A stretch of DNA of 64,000 nucleotides from Veillonella seminalis (GTDB taxonomy: Bacteria; Bacillota; Negativicutes; Veillonellales; Veillonellaceae), in assembly GCF_003992065.1 (NCBI RefSeq), contig NZ_RQUZ01000005.1, positions 62,001 through 126,000 on the forward strand. The letters run 5' to 3'. The position numbers and the translations under genes were made by a program. The stretch's first letter is position 1; each line of letters starts with the position of its first letter. Shown piece after piece: positions 45,668-54,111 of this stretch. Under the pieces are notes generated by a model, which searched no databases, had not been told where the DNA came from, and saw only the letters and a list, made by a program, of their open reading frames with translations.

Positions 45668-45675
45668 GTGTTATT

Positions 45676-46302
45676 ATGTCGGATAGAGGAATCCTAATAG
45701 TCTTATCCGGCCCTTCGGGTGCGGGTAAAGGCACCATTTGTGCGGCGCTTCGTCAGCAGATGCCTAATCTTGTATACTCTGTATCGATGACAACACGTGC
45801 GCCCCGCGTTGGTGAAGAAGAAGGGGTCAGCTACTTTTTTAGGGATAAAGAAGAGTTCCAACGTCTTATTAAAGAAGATGCGTTTTTAGAATATGCACAG
45901 GTATATGATAACTTTTACGGTACACCGAAACAACATGTAATGGACCTGTTGGCAGAAGGTAAAAGTGTTATTTTGGAAATTGATATTCAAGGTGCCATGC
46001 AAGTTAAAGAGCGTTTCAGCGAAGCTGTGTTCATTTATATCGTACCGCCTTCACTTGATATATTATCCAATCGTTTGCGCGACCGCGGTACCGATGCGGC
46101 CGATGTAATCGATAAACGCCTCTCAAAGGCCAGCTCGGAATTGGCTTTGGCTCATCGCTATGACTATATTGTAGTGAATGATGTATTGCCTGATGCTGTA
46201 GAAAAAGTCGCTTCTATTTTACGGGCGGAAGCTTGTAAAATTAAACGTAATAAAGAAAAAATTCAGTACATTTACAAACAATATGGTGGGAAGAAGGAGT
46301 AA
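45676..46302 (+). CDS. gmk: Guanylate kinase
   Basis: 208 residues. ATP + GMP to ADP + GDP. P-loop SGPSGAGKGT near residue 12; GMP-binding TTRAPRVGEEEGVSY near 36; ILEIDIQGAMQVK near 97. A standard length enzyme. rpoZ follows after 6 bases. Confidence 0.96.
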   Translation: MSDRGILIVLSGPSGAGKGTICAALRQQMPNLVYSVSMTTRAPRVGEEEGVSYFFRDKEEFQRLIKEDAFLEYAQVYDNFYGTPKQHVMDLLAEGKSVILEIDIQGAMQVKERFSEAVFIYIVPPSLDILSNRLRDRGTDAADVIDKRLSKASSELALAHRYDYIVVNDVLPDAVEKVASILRAEACKIKRNKEKIQYIYKQYGGKKE

Positions 46303-46308
46303 TTCATT

Positions 46309-46521
46309 ATGATGGTAAAACCTTTACTTAAGGATTTGGAAAAACATGTAGACAGTAAATATACGTTGGTTACATTGGCCGCTAAACGTGCTCGTGAACT
46401 TACTGACGGTGACCAAGCTTTAGTGACCGGTCTTGATACTGATAAACCGGTATCAGTGGCACTTCATGAAATTGCGGAAGATAAAATCGGCTTTACTCGC
46501 ACTAAAGACGGTATTAAATAA
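46309..46521 (+). CDS. rpoZ: RNA polymerase omega subunit
   Basis: 70 residues, with AAGAAGGAG 9 bases upstream of the first ATG (46309; a second ATG follows at once). Helps assemble beta-prime into RNA polymerase. The KYTLVTLAAKRARELTDG block is the omega hallmark. It sits between gmk and coaBC in the standard order. Confidence 0.92.
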   Translation: MMVKPLLKDLEKHVDSKYTLVTLAAKRARELTDGDQALVTGLDTDKPVSVALHEIAEDKIGFTRTKDGIK

Positions 46522-46547
46522 ATCTTTAATTCCAACAGGGGCAGAGG

Positions 46548-47729
46548 ATGAAAAATAAACACATAATTGTAGGCGTGTCGGGCGGTATCGCAGCTTATAA
46601 GGCTGTGGAAGTCGTTAGCCGATTACGCAAATTAGGGGCGGAAGTTAAAGTTGTCATGACGGAAAACGCCACTAAATTTGTATCGCCTATGACATTTGGC
46701 GAAATCAGCGGTCATCCGGTGGCCGTTAAAATGTTTGAAGATGTGCATGATTGGAATGTAGAACATATTGCCTTGGCTACTTGGGCTGATGCTTATGTAG
46801 TAGCGCCGGTTACAGCGAATGTAATCGGTAAATTGGCGTCCGGCATTGCTGATGATATGTTAACTACGCAGTTAATGGCGACTAAAGCGCCTATCTTTTT
46901 ATGTCCGGCTATGAATACGAATATGTATGAAAACCCGATAACGCAACGGAATATGAACACTTTGCGCGAATTGGGAATGAATATTTTAGAAGCCGACAGC
47001 GGCCATCTTGCTTGCGGCGTAGTCGGTAAAGGTCGTTTGCCGGAACCGGCTAAAATTGTGGAATGGTTGTCTTTCCATATGATGAAAAATGATGTATTGG
47101 CCGATAAGACTGTTATCGTAACAGCCGGCGGTACGCAGGAAGCCATCGATCCGGTTCGTTATATCGGTAATCGGTCCAGCGGTAAAATGGGCTATGCCAT
47201 TGCCGAACAGGTGGCTTTGGCAGGGGCACGTACAATTCTAATATCGGCACCAAGCTCTTTGCCGGTACCGTACGGCGTGGAATTTGTGCCTGTTGACTCG
47301 GCTCGTGATATGGAAGAGGCGGTTAACAGTCGCTATGAAAACTGTGATGCCGTGATTATGGCTGCGGCCGTAGCAGATTTCCGTGTTGAAAATATGGCGG
47401 ACACTAAAATCAAGAAAATGGATAAATTGGAGCTTACACTCGTTAAAAATCCGGATATCTTGAAAGGCCTGGGTGCGAATAAAACTCATCAAAAGCTTAT
47501 CGGCTTTGCGGCGGAAACACAAAATGTCATTGAATACGGCAAGTCTAAGGTACTTAACAAAAATCTTGATATGCTTGTAGCTAATGATGTAAGCAAACAG
47601 AACGCAGGCTTTAATGTGGATACGAATGAAGTTACCTTCATTTATCCGGGCGGTCAAATTGTGCAATTGCCACTTATGACAAAAAGTGATGTCGCTAAGC
47701 GAATTATTTTAGCCTTGGCAGAATTGTAA
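46548..47729 (+). CDS. coaBC: Phosphopantothenoylcysteine synthetase/decarboxylase CoaBC (Dfp)
   Basis: 393 residues, bifunctional. N-terminal CoaC flavin-dependent decarboxylase: GVSGGIAAYK near residue 8, the flavin and active-site block with PVTANVIGKLASGIADD near 85, and PAMNTNMY near 123. C-terminal CoaB synthetase: AGGTQEAIDPVRYI near 195 and NRSSGKMG near 209. With CoaD upstream, two coenzyme A genes are in this window. The metK promoter overlaps its last codons. Confidence 0.96.
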   Translation: MKNKHIIVGVSGGIAAYKAVEVVSRLRKLGAEVKVVMTENATKFVSPMTFGEISGHPVAVKMFEDVHDWNVEHIALATWADAYVVAPVTANVIGKLASGIADDMLTTQLMATKAPIFLCPAMNTNMYENPITQRNMNTLRELGMNILEADSGHLACGVVGKGRLPEPAKIVEWLSFHMMKNDVLADKTVIVTAGGTQEAIDPVRYIGNRSSGKMGYAIAEQVALAGARTILISAPSSLPVPYGVEFVPVDSARDMEEAVNSRYENCDAVIMAAAVADFRVENMADTKIKKMDKLELTLVKNPDILKGLGANKTHQKLIGFAAETQNVIEYGKSKVLNKNLDMLVANDVSKQNAGFNVDTNEVTFIYPGGQIVQLPLMTKSDVAKRIILALAEL

Positions 47730-47743
47730 TTCCATAGTATAAT
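47715..47743 (+). promoter_or_regulatory. Promoter of metK
   Basis: TTGGCA at 47715-47720 and a perfect TATAAT at 47738-47743 with a 17-bp spacer, overlapping the end of coaBC. Transcription should begin near 47750. A small inverted repeat, GTGATA/TATCAC (47750-47766), sits at that point. The transcript then enters the riboswitch. Confidence 0.75.
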
Positions 47744-47790
47744 AAATTAGTGATATAAACTATCACAATTAAATTAATAGTAATTTTTGT

Positions 47791-47924
47791 CTCATCAAGA
47801 GTAGTGGAGGGAAAGGCCCTGTGAAGCTACAGCAACCATTCGTTTGAAAAGGTGCTAAGTCCGACGGTATATGCCGAAAGATGGGGTTTGATTCCTCGTC
47901 GCTTGGCTGATGAGGAATTTTTTT
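47791..47924 (+). promoter_or_regulatory. SAM-I (S-box) riboswitch with terminator
   Basis: SAM-binding leader of metK. P1 is CTCATC (47791-47796) with GATGGG (47880-47885). The S-box core is present: AAGAGTAGTGGAGGGAAAGG, GAAGCTACAGCAACC, and GGTGCTAAGTCC. The expression platform is a terminator, ATTCCTCGTC (47891-47900) with GATGAGGAAT (47909-47918), and T at 47918-47924. In the standard mechanism SAM binding stabilises P1, allows the terminator and switches metK off. The metK start is 18 bases further on. Confidence 0.96.
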
Positions 47925-47941
47925 ATGGAGGTAAAGGGTAA

Positions 47942-49132
47942 ATGGCTGAAAAACATGTATTTTTCACATCTGAATCCGTAACGGAAGGTCATCCTGATAA
48001 AATTGCTGACCAAATTTCAGACGCCGTGCTTGATGCGATTATTGCACAAGATCCTACGGCGCATGTTGCGTGTGAAACACTTGTAACCACAGGTCAAGTT
48101 CATGTAGTGGGTGAAATTTCCACTAACTGTTATGTAGATATTAATCATATTGTTCGTGAAACTATTCGTGAAATCGGGTACACTCGTGCCAAATACGGTT
48201 TTGACTGCGATACTTGCGGTGTTAATGTAGCTATCGACGAACAATCCGCCGATATTGCTATGGGCGTTGACGACGCATTGGAAACTCGTGAAGGTGGCGC
48301 TGATAAATTCGATAAAATCGGTGCCGGTGACCAAGGTATGATGTTCGGTTACGCAACTAACGAAACTGAAGAATTCATGCCTATGCCAATTGCTTTGGCT
48401 CATCGTTTGTCTCGCCAATTAACTAAAGTTCGTAAAGACGGCACTTTACCTTACCTTCGTCCGGACGGTAAAACTCAGGTTACTGTTGAATATGTTGACG
48501 GCGTGCCTAAACGTATTGAAACAATCGTTATCTCCACACAACACGGTCCTGAAGTATCCCGTAAACAAATCGAAGCAGACCTTAAAGAATTGGTTATTAA
48601 ACCGGTATTGCCTGAAGGTTTTGTTGATGAAAACACTAAATTCTTCATCAACCCGACCGGTCGTTTCGTAATCGGCGGTCCTCAAGGTGACGCAGGTTTA
48701 ACAGGTCGTAAGATCATCGTTGATACTTATGGCGGTATGGCTCGTCATGGGGGCGGTGCATTCTCCGGTAAGGATCCTACAAAAGTTGACCGCAGTGCGG
48801 CTTATGCAGCTCGTTATGTAGCTAAAAATATTGTAGCAGCCGGTCTTGCCGATAAATGTGAAATTCAGATTGCTTATGCTATCGGCGTAGCTAAACCTGT
48901 TTCCATCATGGTAGAAACTTTCGGTACCGGTAAAATCTCCGAACAGCAAATCGGCGAACTCGTTAAGAAACATTTCGACCTTCGTCCGGCCGGCATTATC
49001 GAAATGCTTGACCTTCTCCGCCCAATCTATCATCAGACAGCGGCTTACGGTCATTTCGGTCGTACCGATGTTGATTTGCCTTGGGAACAAACTGACAAAG
49101 CTGATGTTCTTCGCAAAGAAGCCGGTTTATAA
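47942..49132 (+). CDS. metK: S-adenosylmethionine synthetase MetK
   Basis: 396 residues, cytoplasmic. Makes SAM from methionine and ATP. Motifs: [19 protein letters not shown] near residue 16, [12 protein letters not shown] near 127, and [16 protein letters not shown] near 270. Its level is set by the SAM-I riboswitch just upstream. The methionine importer at the start of the window supplies the substrate. Codons are more biased toward C-ending forms than in neighbours, as expected for a highly expressed gene. Confidence 0.97.
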   Translation: MAEKHVFFTSESVTEGHPDKIADQISDAVLDAIIAQDPTAHVACETLVTTGQVHVVGEISTNCYVDINHIVRETIREIGYTRAKYGFDCDTCGVNVAIDEQSADIAMGVDDALETREGGADKFDKIGAGDQGMMFGYATNETEEFMPMPIALAHRLSRQLTKVRKDGTLPYLRPDGKTQVTVEYVDGVPKRIETIVISTQHGPEVSRKQIEADLKELVIKPVLPEGFVDENTKFFINPTGRFVIGGPQGDAGLTGRKIIVDTYGGMARHGGGAFSGKDPTKVDRSAAYAARYVAKNIVAAGLADKCEIQIAYAIGVAKPVSIMVETFGTGKISEQQIGELVKKHFDLRPAGIIEMLDLLRPIYHQTAAYGHFGRTDVDLPWEQTDKADVLRKEAGL

Positions 49133-49216
49133 TTAAATAATTTGAAGTTTAACAGACTGTAATTAAATAGCTTGAGTTTAAACAACTGAAATTAAATGTT
49201 TTAAATTTAATTTCAG
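49130..49216 (+). repeat. Three degenerate 28-30-bp tandem repeats downstream of metK
   Basis: Units at 49130-49159, 49160-49188 and 49189-49216 each begin (T)AATTAAAT and end ACTG or TCAG, with a similar middle (TTTGAAGTTT, CTTGAGTTTA, TTTTAAATTT). The first starts at the metK stop. The terminator follows. Confidence 0.55.
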
Positions 49217-49227
49217 AACGTATAGAG

Positions 49228-49263
49228 CAGAGACTATATCTTTGATATAGTCTCTGTTTTTTT
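49228..49263 (+). terminator. Terminator after metK
   Basis: A 13-bp perfect stem, CAGAGACTATATC and GATATAGTCTCTG, with a TTT loop and a run of seven T (49257-49263). Confidence 0.95.
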
Positions 49264-49343
49264 ATTGAGTAAAGAATTTTATAGGGGCGTAGCTGTCATT
49301 CTTATTCAATTTGTTAAATATTACGTATTTGACAGATGGATGA

Positions 49344-49374
49344 TTGACCGTTATAGCAATATTTGTAGTATAAT
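49344..49374 (+). promoter_or_regulatory. Candidate promoter of the malolactic enzyme gene
   Basis: TTGACC at 49344-49349 and a perfect TATAAT at 49369-49374. The 19-bp spacer is long. Transcription would start near 49381. The rest of the 49264-49514 gap holds an inverted repeat and a long untranslated leader but no ORF. Confidence 0.55.
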
Positions 49375-49387
49375 TAAATGAGAGAAT

Positions 49388-49417
49388 TTCAAATATATCA
49401 ATATAAATATATTTGAA
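49388..49417. promoter_or_regulatory. Perfect inverted repeat in the malolactic gene leader
   Basis: Arms TTCAAATATAT and ATATATTTGAA (11 bp, no mismatch) with an 8-base spacer, starting about 8 bases after the expected transcription start. It looks like a repressor operator or an mRNA leader hairpin. No T run follows, so it is not a terminator. Confidence 0.55.
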
Positions 49418-49514
49418 TATAAAATTTGTTTATCATTTATCGGCAGTCATAACACACTGATAGCGTATGTAATTTTTTATATGTGAATTTTGGTAATTCT
49501 AAAGGAGGATTTCT

Positions 49515-51188
49515 ATGAAAAATGCATATGATATTATCAATGACCCTTTTTTGAATAAAGGGACGGCATTCAGTGCTGAAGAACGAGAACTTTTTAAATT
49601 GAAAGGTATGATTCCCGATAAGATTCAAACCATTGAAGAACAAGCACAGCAAGCCTATAAAGCTATGTCCGTTAAAACGACAGATGTAGATAAGCGTCAC
49701 TTCCTTATGAAATTATTCAGCCATAATCGTACCTTGTTCTACTATTTGTTCAGCCAACATATTGAAGAGTTTATGCCAATTGTGTATGACCCATGTATTG
49801 CCGATACGATTCGCAATTACAGCGAATACTATACGACACCACAAAACTCTGCCTTCTTATCTATTGATAATCCTGAAAACATAGAAGATGCTTTGAAGAA
49901 TGCCGCCTATGGTCGTGATATTAATTTAATCGTTGTTACCGATGCGGAAGCTATTTTGGGTATCGGTGACTAGGGCCTTAACGGCGTTGCCATTTCCATC
50001 GGTAAATTGATGGTGTATACAGCCGCGGCCGGGCTGGATCCTCAGCGTGTATTGCCGGTAGTGCTCGATGTGGGCACCAATCGTCAGGAATTATTGGACG
50101 ATCCTTTATATTTAGGCAATAAACATAAACGTGTTGCCGGTGAAGAATACTATAAATTTGTAGATCAGTTTGTACAAACGGTTGAAAAATTATTCCCTAA
50201 TTTATACCTTCATTTTGAAGACTTCGGTCGTGATAATGCCGCCAATATTTTAAATGCGTATAAAGACAAATACCCTGTTTTCAATGACGATATTGAAGGT
50301 ACCGGTATTATTTCCTTAGCCGGTATCTTGGGTGGTTTAAAAATTTCCGGGGAAAAATTAAAAGACCAAGTGTATATGTGCTTTGGTGCCGGTACAGCCG
50401 GTTGCGGTATTGCTAATCGCGTATTGCAAGAATATGTGGATCAAGGTGTACCTCGTGAAGAAGCTATCAAAAAATTCTACTTGGTGGATAAGCAGGGCCT
50501 TTTATTCGATGATATGGATGATTTAACACCGGAACAAAAACCGTTTGCCCGTAAACGCAGCGAATTGGAAACTAATGAGTATGTTAAAGCTTCCTTAGGT
50601 GGTGATACGAAGAAGTTAACTACTCTTGAAGAATGTGTTAAAGCGATTCATCCGACTATTTTAGTGGGTACGTCTACTAAGAGCGGTGCATTTAGTGAAG
50701 TTGTTGTCAAAGAAATGGCAGCACATACGGCTCGTCCTATTATATTCCCATTAAGTAATCCGACAGAACTTGCGGAAGCAACGGCAGAACAGCTTATTAC
50801 TTGGACTGATGGGAAAGCTTTGGTAGCGACGGGAATTCCGGCTCAACCGGTTACTTATAAGGGAGTTACCTATGACATCGGTCAGGCTAATAACGCTTTG
50901 ATTTATCCGGGGCTTGGACTTGGTGACATTGCAGCCGGTGCTAAGCTATTGACCGACCAAATGATTTCGAAAGCGGCTCATTCGTTAGGTGGGATTATTG
51001 ATGTTGCAAAACCGGGTGCGGCCACAATTCCACCGGTTTCCAAATTAACCGAATTTTCTGAAACAATTGCTATTGCCGTGGCTAATGAAGCTGTGGATCA
51101 GAAGTTGGCGAAAATTTCTAAAGAAGAAGTACCTAGTGCAGTGAAATCCATTAAATGGGTTCCTGAGTATAAAGATTTAACTAAATAA
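49515..51188 (+). pseudogene. Malolactic enzyme / NAD-malic enzyme, interrupted by in-frame TAG
   Basis: 558 codons in one frame apart from a TAG at 49971-49973. The 152 codons before it and the remainder to 51188 belong to one protein. The N-terminal part (DPFLNKGTAF, FYYLFSQHIEEFMP, VVTDAEAILGIGD) and the rest ([57 protein letters not shown]) match the malolactic enzyme family along its length of about 540-560 residues. The stop falls in GIGD*G, where the family has W or Q, so one base change explains it. UAG is an ordinary stop elsewhere here. The second part has ATG 50007 but no ribosome binding site. A pseudogene, a read error or readthrough all remain possible. Confidence 0.85.
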
Positions 51189-51218
51189 GTTGATTTTGCA
51201 GTAAGGAATGATGATTAA

Positions 51219-51271
51219 ATTCCCTCCGCGAGCTTTTAGCGTATGTCATAGTTCGAGGAGGGAATATTTTT
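51219..51271 (+). terminator. Terminator after the malolactic enzyme gene
   Basis: ATTCCCTCC at 51219-51227 pairs with GGAGGGAAT at 51257-51265, with a further CGA/TCG inside a large loop, followed by a T run at 51267-51272. Confidence 0.8.
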
Positions 51272-51326
51272 TCGCGGTCTATGCTAAAAATACACATTAT
51301 TTATGAGTTAATGAAGGAGTCCTTTA

Positions 51327-51355
51327 TTTAAAAATATCGAAAAAAATGGTATAAT
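51327..51355 (+). promoter_or_regulatory. Candidate promoter of priA
   Basis: TTTAAA at 51327-51332 and TATAAT at 51350-51355, with a 17-bp spacer and an extended -10 (TGG before TATAAT). It lies 26 bases before the priA ATG. Confidence 0.55.
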
Positions 51356-51381
51356 AAAAAACACTGCAAAGGAGGGATAGT

Positions 51382-53562
51382 ATGCGTGTAGCAGAGGTTA
51401 TTATTAATCGTCCGACTAAAAAAATGAATAGTCCGTTCAGCTATGCCGTACCGGAACATTTGGGAACAATTGAACCGGGCACACGTGTGGCTGTCCCTTT
51501 GGGGCGTACTCGTGAAGAAGGCATTTTGGTAGGCTATCGTGAACTTGAAGAAGTACCGACATATCAACTTAAACCGATACAGGCGGTTCTCGATAAGAAA
51601 CCGTGGTTTACACCGGAAATGCTGGCGACGGCTAAGCGCCTCAGTGAATATTATTTGTGCTCTTTGTCGGAAGCACTCAGTTTATTTACTATTGATAAAA
51701 AACAGTTAAAGAGTTATGAACGACCTAAAGAACAATGGCTGTCGGCGGAACCGTGGTTTAATCCGGAACATATTCCGCCAAAACGCAAACGCCAGCGTGA
51801 ATTGGGATTTTATTTACAAGAATTGGGAACCGCTTCAGTTCACAGTTTGCAAAAAGACGGTTTTGCCTTACCGGTAATCAAACAGGTTATGACCTATGAA
51901 GGTATAACGGTGGAAGAACGCTACAGCAAGACCAAGACAAAGTTTGATGCTTATCAGGTTAAAGATTTGCCTTTGACCGAAGAACAGACAATCTGTTATG
52001 AACCAATTCGGGAAGCTGTTAATAATAACGTGGCGCAAACATTTTTGCTTCATGGGGTTACGGGTAGCGGTAAGACACAAGTCTATATGAAGGTAGCCAA
52101 AGATTGTTTGGCCAAAGATCGTATAACCATTGTGTTGGTTCCTGAAATTATGCTGACCAATCAGATTGTTATGCGTTTCGTGGAAGCATTCGGTGATGAA
52201 GTGGTGGTATTTCACAGTAAACTTACCATCAGTGAACGGTATAATAATTGGGAACGCTTGCGACGTAAGGACAGCCATATTATAATCGGTGCCCGTTCTG
52301 CTGTATTTGCACCGACCGATGACATCGGGTTAATCATTGTCGACGAAGAACATGATACTTCCTATAAACAGGAAGATATGGTGCGTTACCATGCCCGTAA
52401 GGTGGCGCAGTGGCGCTCTCATGCCAATCATTGTCCGCTGATTTTAGGTTCGGCAACGCCATCGATTGAATCGTACTACCTGGCAAAACAAGGGCAATAT
52501 ACCTTGTTGGAGTTAAAACATCGAATTTTTCATCAACCTTTGCCCAAGGTACAGATCATCGACATGAAAGAAGAGATGATATACGGCAATTACTCGGTGT
52601 TTTCAGGCGCTATGATCCATTTGATTCGGCAGACTTTGGCTAATAAAGAGCAAATGATTATGCTCCTCAATCGGCGCGGTTTCAGTACCTTTGTTATGTG
52701 TCGTGATTGTGGCGAGCCTGTTAAATGCCCGCATTGTGATATTGCCATGGTGTATCATCGGGAAGGTGAAGCACTTCGTTGTCATTATTGTGAGCATCAT
52801 GAACCGGTGCCTAAGGTGTGTCCTAAATGCGGCAGTCTTAAGATTAAATTTTTCGGTTCTGGCACGCAGAAGGTAGAAGAAGAATTACAACGTAACTTTC
52901 CGAAGGCACGTATTGCCCGGCTTGATCAAGATATGACGGCCAAAAAAGGCAATGGTGAACAGATTCTTAATGATTTCGGTGCCGGCCGTTATGATATCTT
53001 ACTGGGTACTCAAATGGTGGCTAAGGGTCATGATTTTAAAGGGGTTACGGCTGTCGGTGTTTTAACCGCTGATTCGGTACTTAATATTCCTTTATACAGT
53101 GCGTCGGAACGCACTTTCGATTTATTGACGCAGGTGGCGGGGCGAGCCGGTCGCAGCACCGGTAAAGGTCAGGTAGTAATTCAGACCTATAATCCGTTAC
53201 ATTATGCTATAATAAAGAGTAAGGCTCATGATTATGTGGGCTTTTACGAAGAAGAAATAAAAGCTCGTGAGCTGTTGAGGTATCCACCCCTTGGCTCAAT
53301 GATGCATTTTCGCATTCAACATAAGGATGAGGCAAAGGCCATGGCCATTGCCGAGCGCATTGTTGAAGCACTTGAACCGTATGCTGTACCGGGGGAACTT
53401 GATGTAATGGGACCTTATCAAGAAGGGATTAAGAAGGTTCGCGATTTATATCGAGTAGCGATTATGGTACGGGGGGATAATTTAGAGGCAATTAAACAGT
53501 TTATATATACATCGTGGATCTTTACACAAGAGGGACTGCAGATTGATGTGGATCCCGTATAA
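51382..53562 (+). CDS. priA: Primosomal replication-restart helicase PriA
   Basis: 726 residues. Restarts stalled forks by loading the replicative helicase. N-terminal DNA-binding domain; Walker A GVTGSGKTQVYM near residue 225; DEEH near 318; and a zinc-binding cluster with eight cysteines, CRDCGEPVKCPHC and CHYC...CPKC (about 440-485), inside the helicase domain. The C-terminal helicase half has GTQMVAKGHDF. It starts the priA-def-fmt-rsmB-rlmN run. Confidence 0.96.
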   Translation: MRVAEVIINRPTKKMNSPFSYAVPEHLGTIEPGTRVAVPLGRTREEGILVGYRELEEVPTYQLKPIQAVLDKKPWFTPEMLATAKRLSEYYLCSLSEALSLFTIDKKQLKSYERPKEQWLSAEPWFNPEHIPPKRKRQRELGFYLQELGTASVHSLQKDGFALPVIKQVMTYEGITVEERYSKTKTKFDAYQVKDLPLTEEQTICYEPIREAVNNNVAQTFLLHGVTGSGKTQVYMKVAKDCLAKDRITIVLVPEIMLTNQIVMRFVEAFGDEVVVFHSKLTISERYNNWERLRRKDSHIIIGARSAVFAPTDDIGLIIVDEEHDTSYKQEDMVRYHARKVAQWRSHANHCPLILGSATPSIESYYLAKQGQYTLLELKHRIFHQPLPKVQIIDMKEEMIYGNYSVFSGAMIHLIRQTLANKEQMIMLLNRRGFSTFVMCRDCGEPVKCPHCDIAMVYHREGEALRCHYCEHHEPVPKVCPKCGSLKIKFFGSGTQKVEEELQRNFPKARIARLDQDMTAKKGNGEQILNDFGAGRYDILLGTQMVAKGHDFKGVTAVGVLTADSVLNIPLYSASERTFDLLTQVAGRAGRSTGKGQVVIQTYNPLHYAIIKSKAHDYVGFYEEEIKARELLRYPPLGSMMHFRIQHKDEAKAMAIAERIVEALEPYAVPGELDVMGPYQEGIKKVRDLYRVAIMVRGDNLEAIKQFIYTSWIFTQEGLQIDVDPV

Positions 53563-53574
53563 ATAGGAGGCAAT

Positions 53575-54102
53575 ATGGCAGTATTGGAAATCGTTAAGGC
53601 AGGTCATCCTGTGTTGAAACAGGTTGCTCAACCTGTAGAATTTGTTAATAAAAAGATGCGTCAATTGTTGGACGATATGGCGGAAACTATGCGCGTATCC
53701 GACGGTGTCGGTTTGGCGGCACCACAGGTTAACGTATCGCAGCGTATTATCGTAGTAGATGACGGTACGGGTTTACAGGAATTCATCAATCCGGTAATTG
53801 TTAAAGCAGATGGTGAACAAATCGGTTTGGAAGGTTGTTTGAGCGTACCGGGTTATTATGGCGATGTAAAACGTTATCAGGACATCGAAGTTCATTATAT
53901 TGATCGTCACAATAAGAAGAAAAAATTGAAAGCCGAAGGTTTCTTGGCACGTATTATTCAACATGAAATCGATCATTTGGACGGTATTTTATTTATTGAA
54001 AAAGTTGAGGCAGCATATCGTGTAAAAGATGAAAATGCCGAGGCTATGGAGGAAGCGGCAGCCGATGTGAATAAAACTGTCGGTGAAGCAGCACAAGCGT
54101 AG
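53575..54102 (+). CDS. def: Peptide deformylase
   Basis: 175 residues. Removes the formyl group from new proteins. The three active-site motifs are present: GVGLAAPQV near residue 43, EGCLSVPG near 87, and QHEIDHLDG near 129, the metal ligands being C and the two H. The C-terminal 25 residues are an acidic, Ala-rich extension. It lies 12 bases after priA; fmt follows. Confidence 0.96.
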   Translation: MAVLEIVKAGHPVLKQVAQPVEFVNKKMRQLLDDMAETMRVSDGVGLAAPQVNVSQRIIVVDDGTGLQEFINPVIVKADGEQIGLEGCLSVPGYYGDVKRYQDIEVHYIDRHNKKKKLKAEGFLARIIQHEIDHLDGILFIEKVEAAYRVKDENAEAMEEAAADVNKTVGEAAQA

Positions 54103-54111
54103 GAGGTTTTC

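Noticed and set aside
47890-47924. SAM riboswitch working as an on-switch
   Set aside because: I first paired P1 with GATGAG of the terminator, which would turn it on. The proper P1 partner is GATGGG at 47880-47885, leaving the terminator free, so it is a normal off-switch.
49971-49973. TAG read as pyrrolysine or as a reassigned codon
   Set aside because: Many genes here end in TAG, the position is not a pyrrolysine site of this family, and no suppressor tRNA is in the window.
50007-51188. A separate short malic enzyme starting at ATG 50007
   Set aside because: It lacks a ribosome binding site and the N-terminal domain, and continues exactly the frame of the upstream half, so it is part of one interrupted gene.
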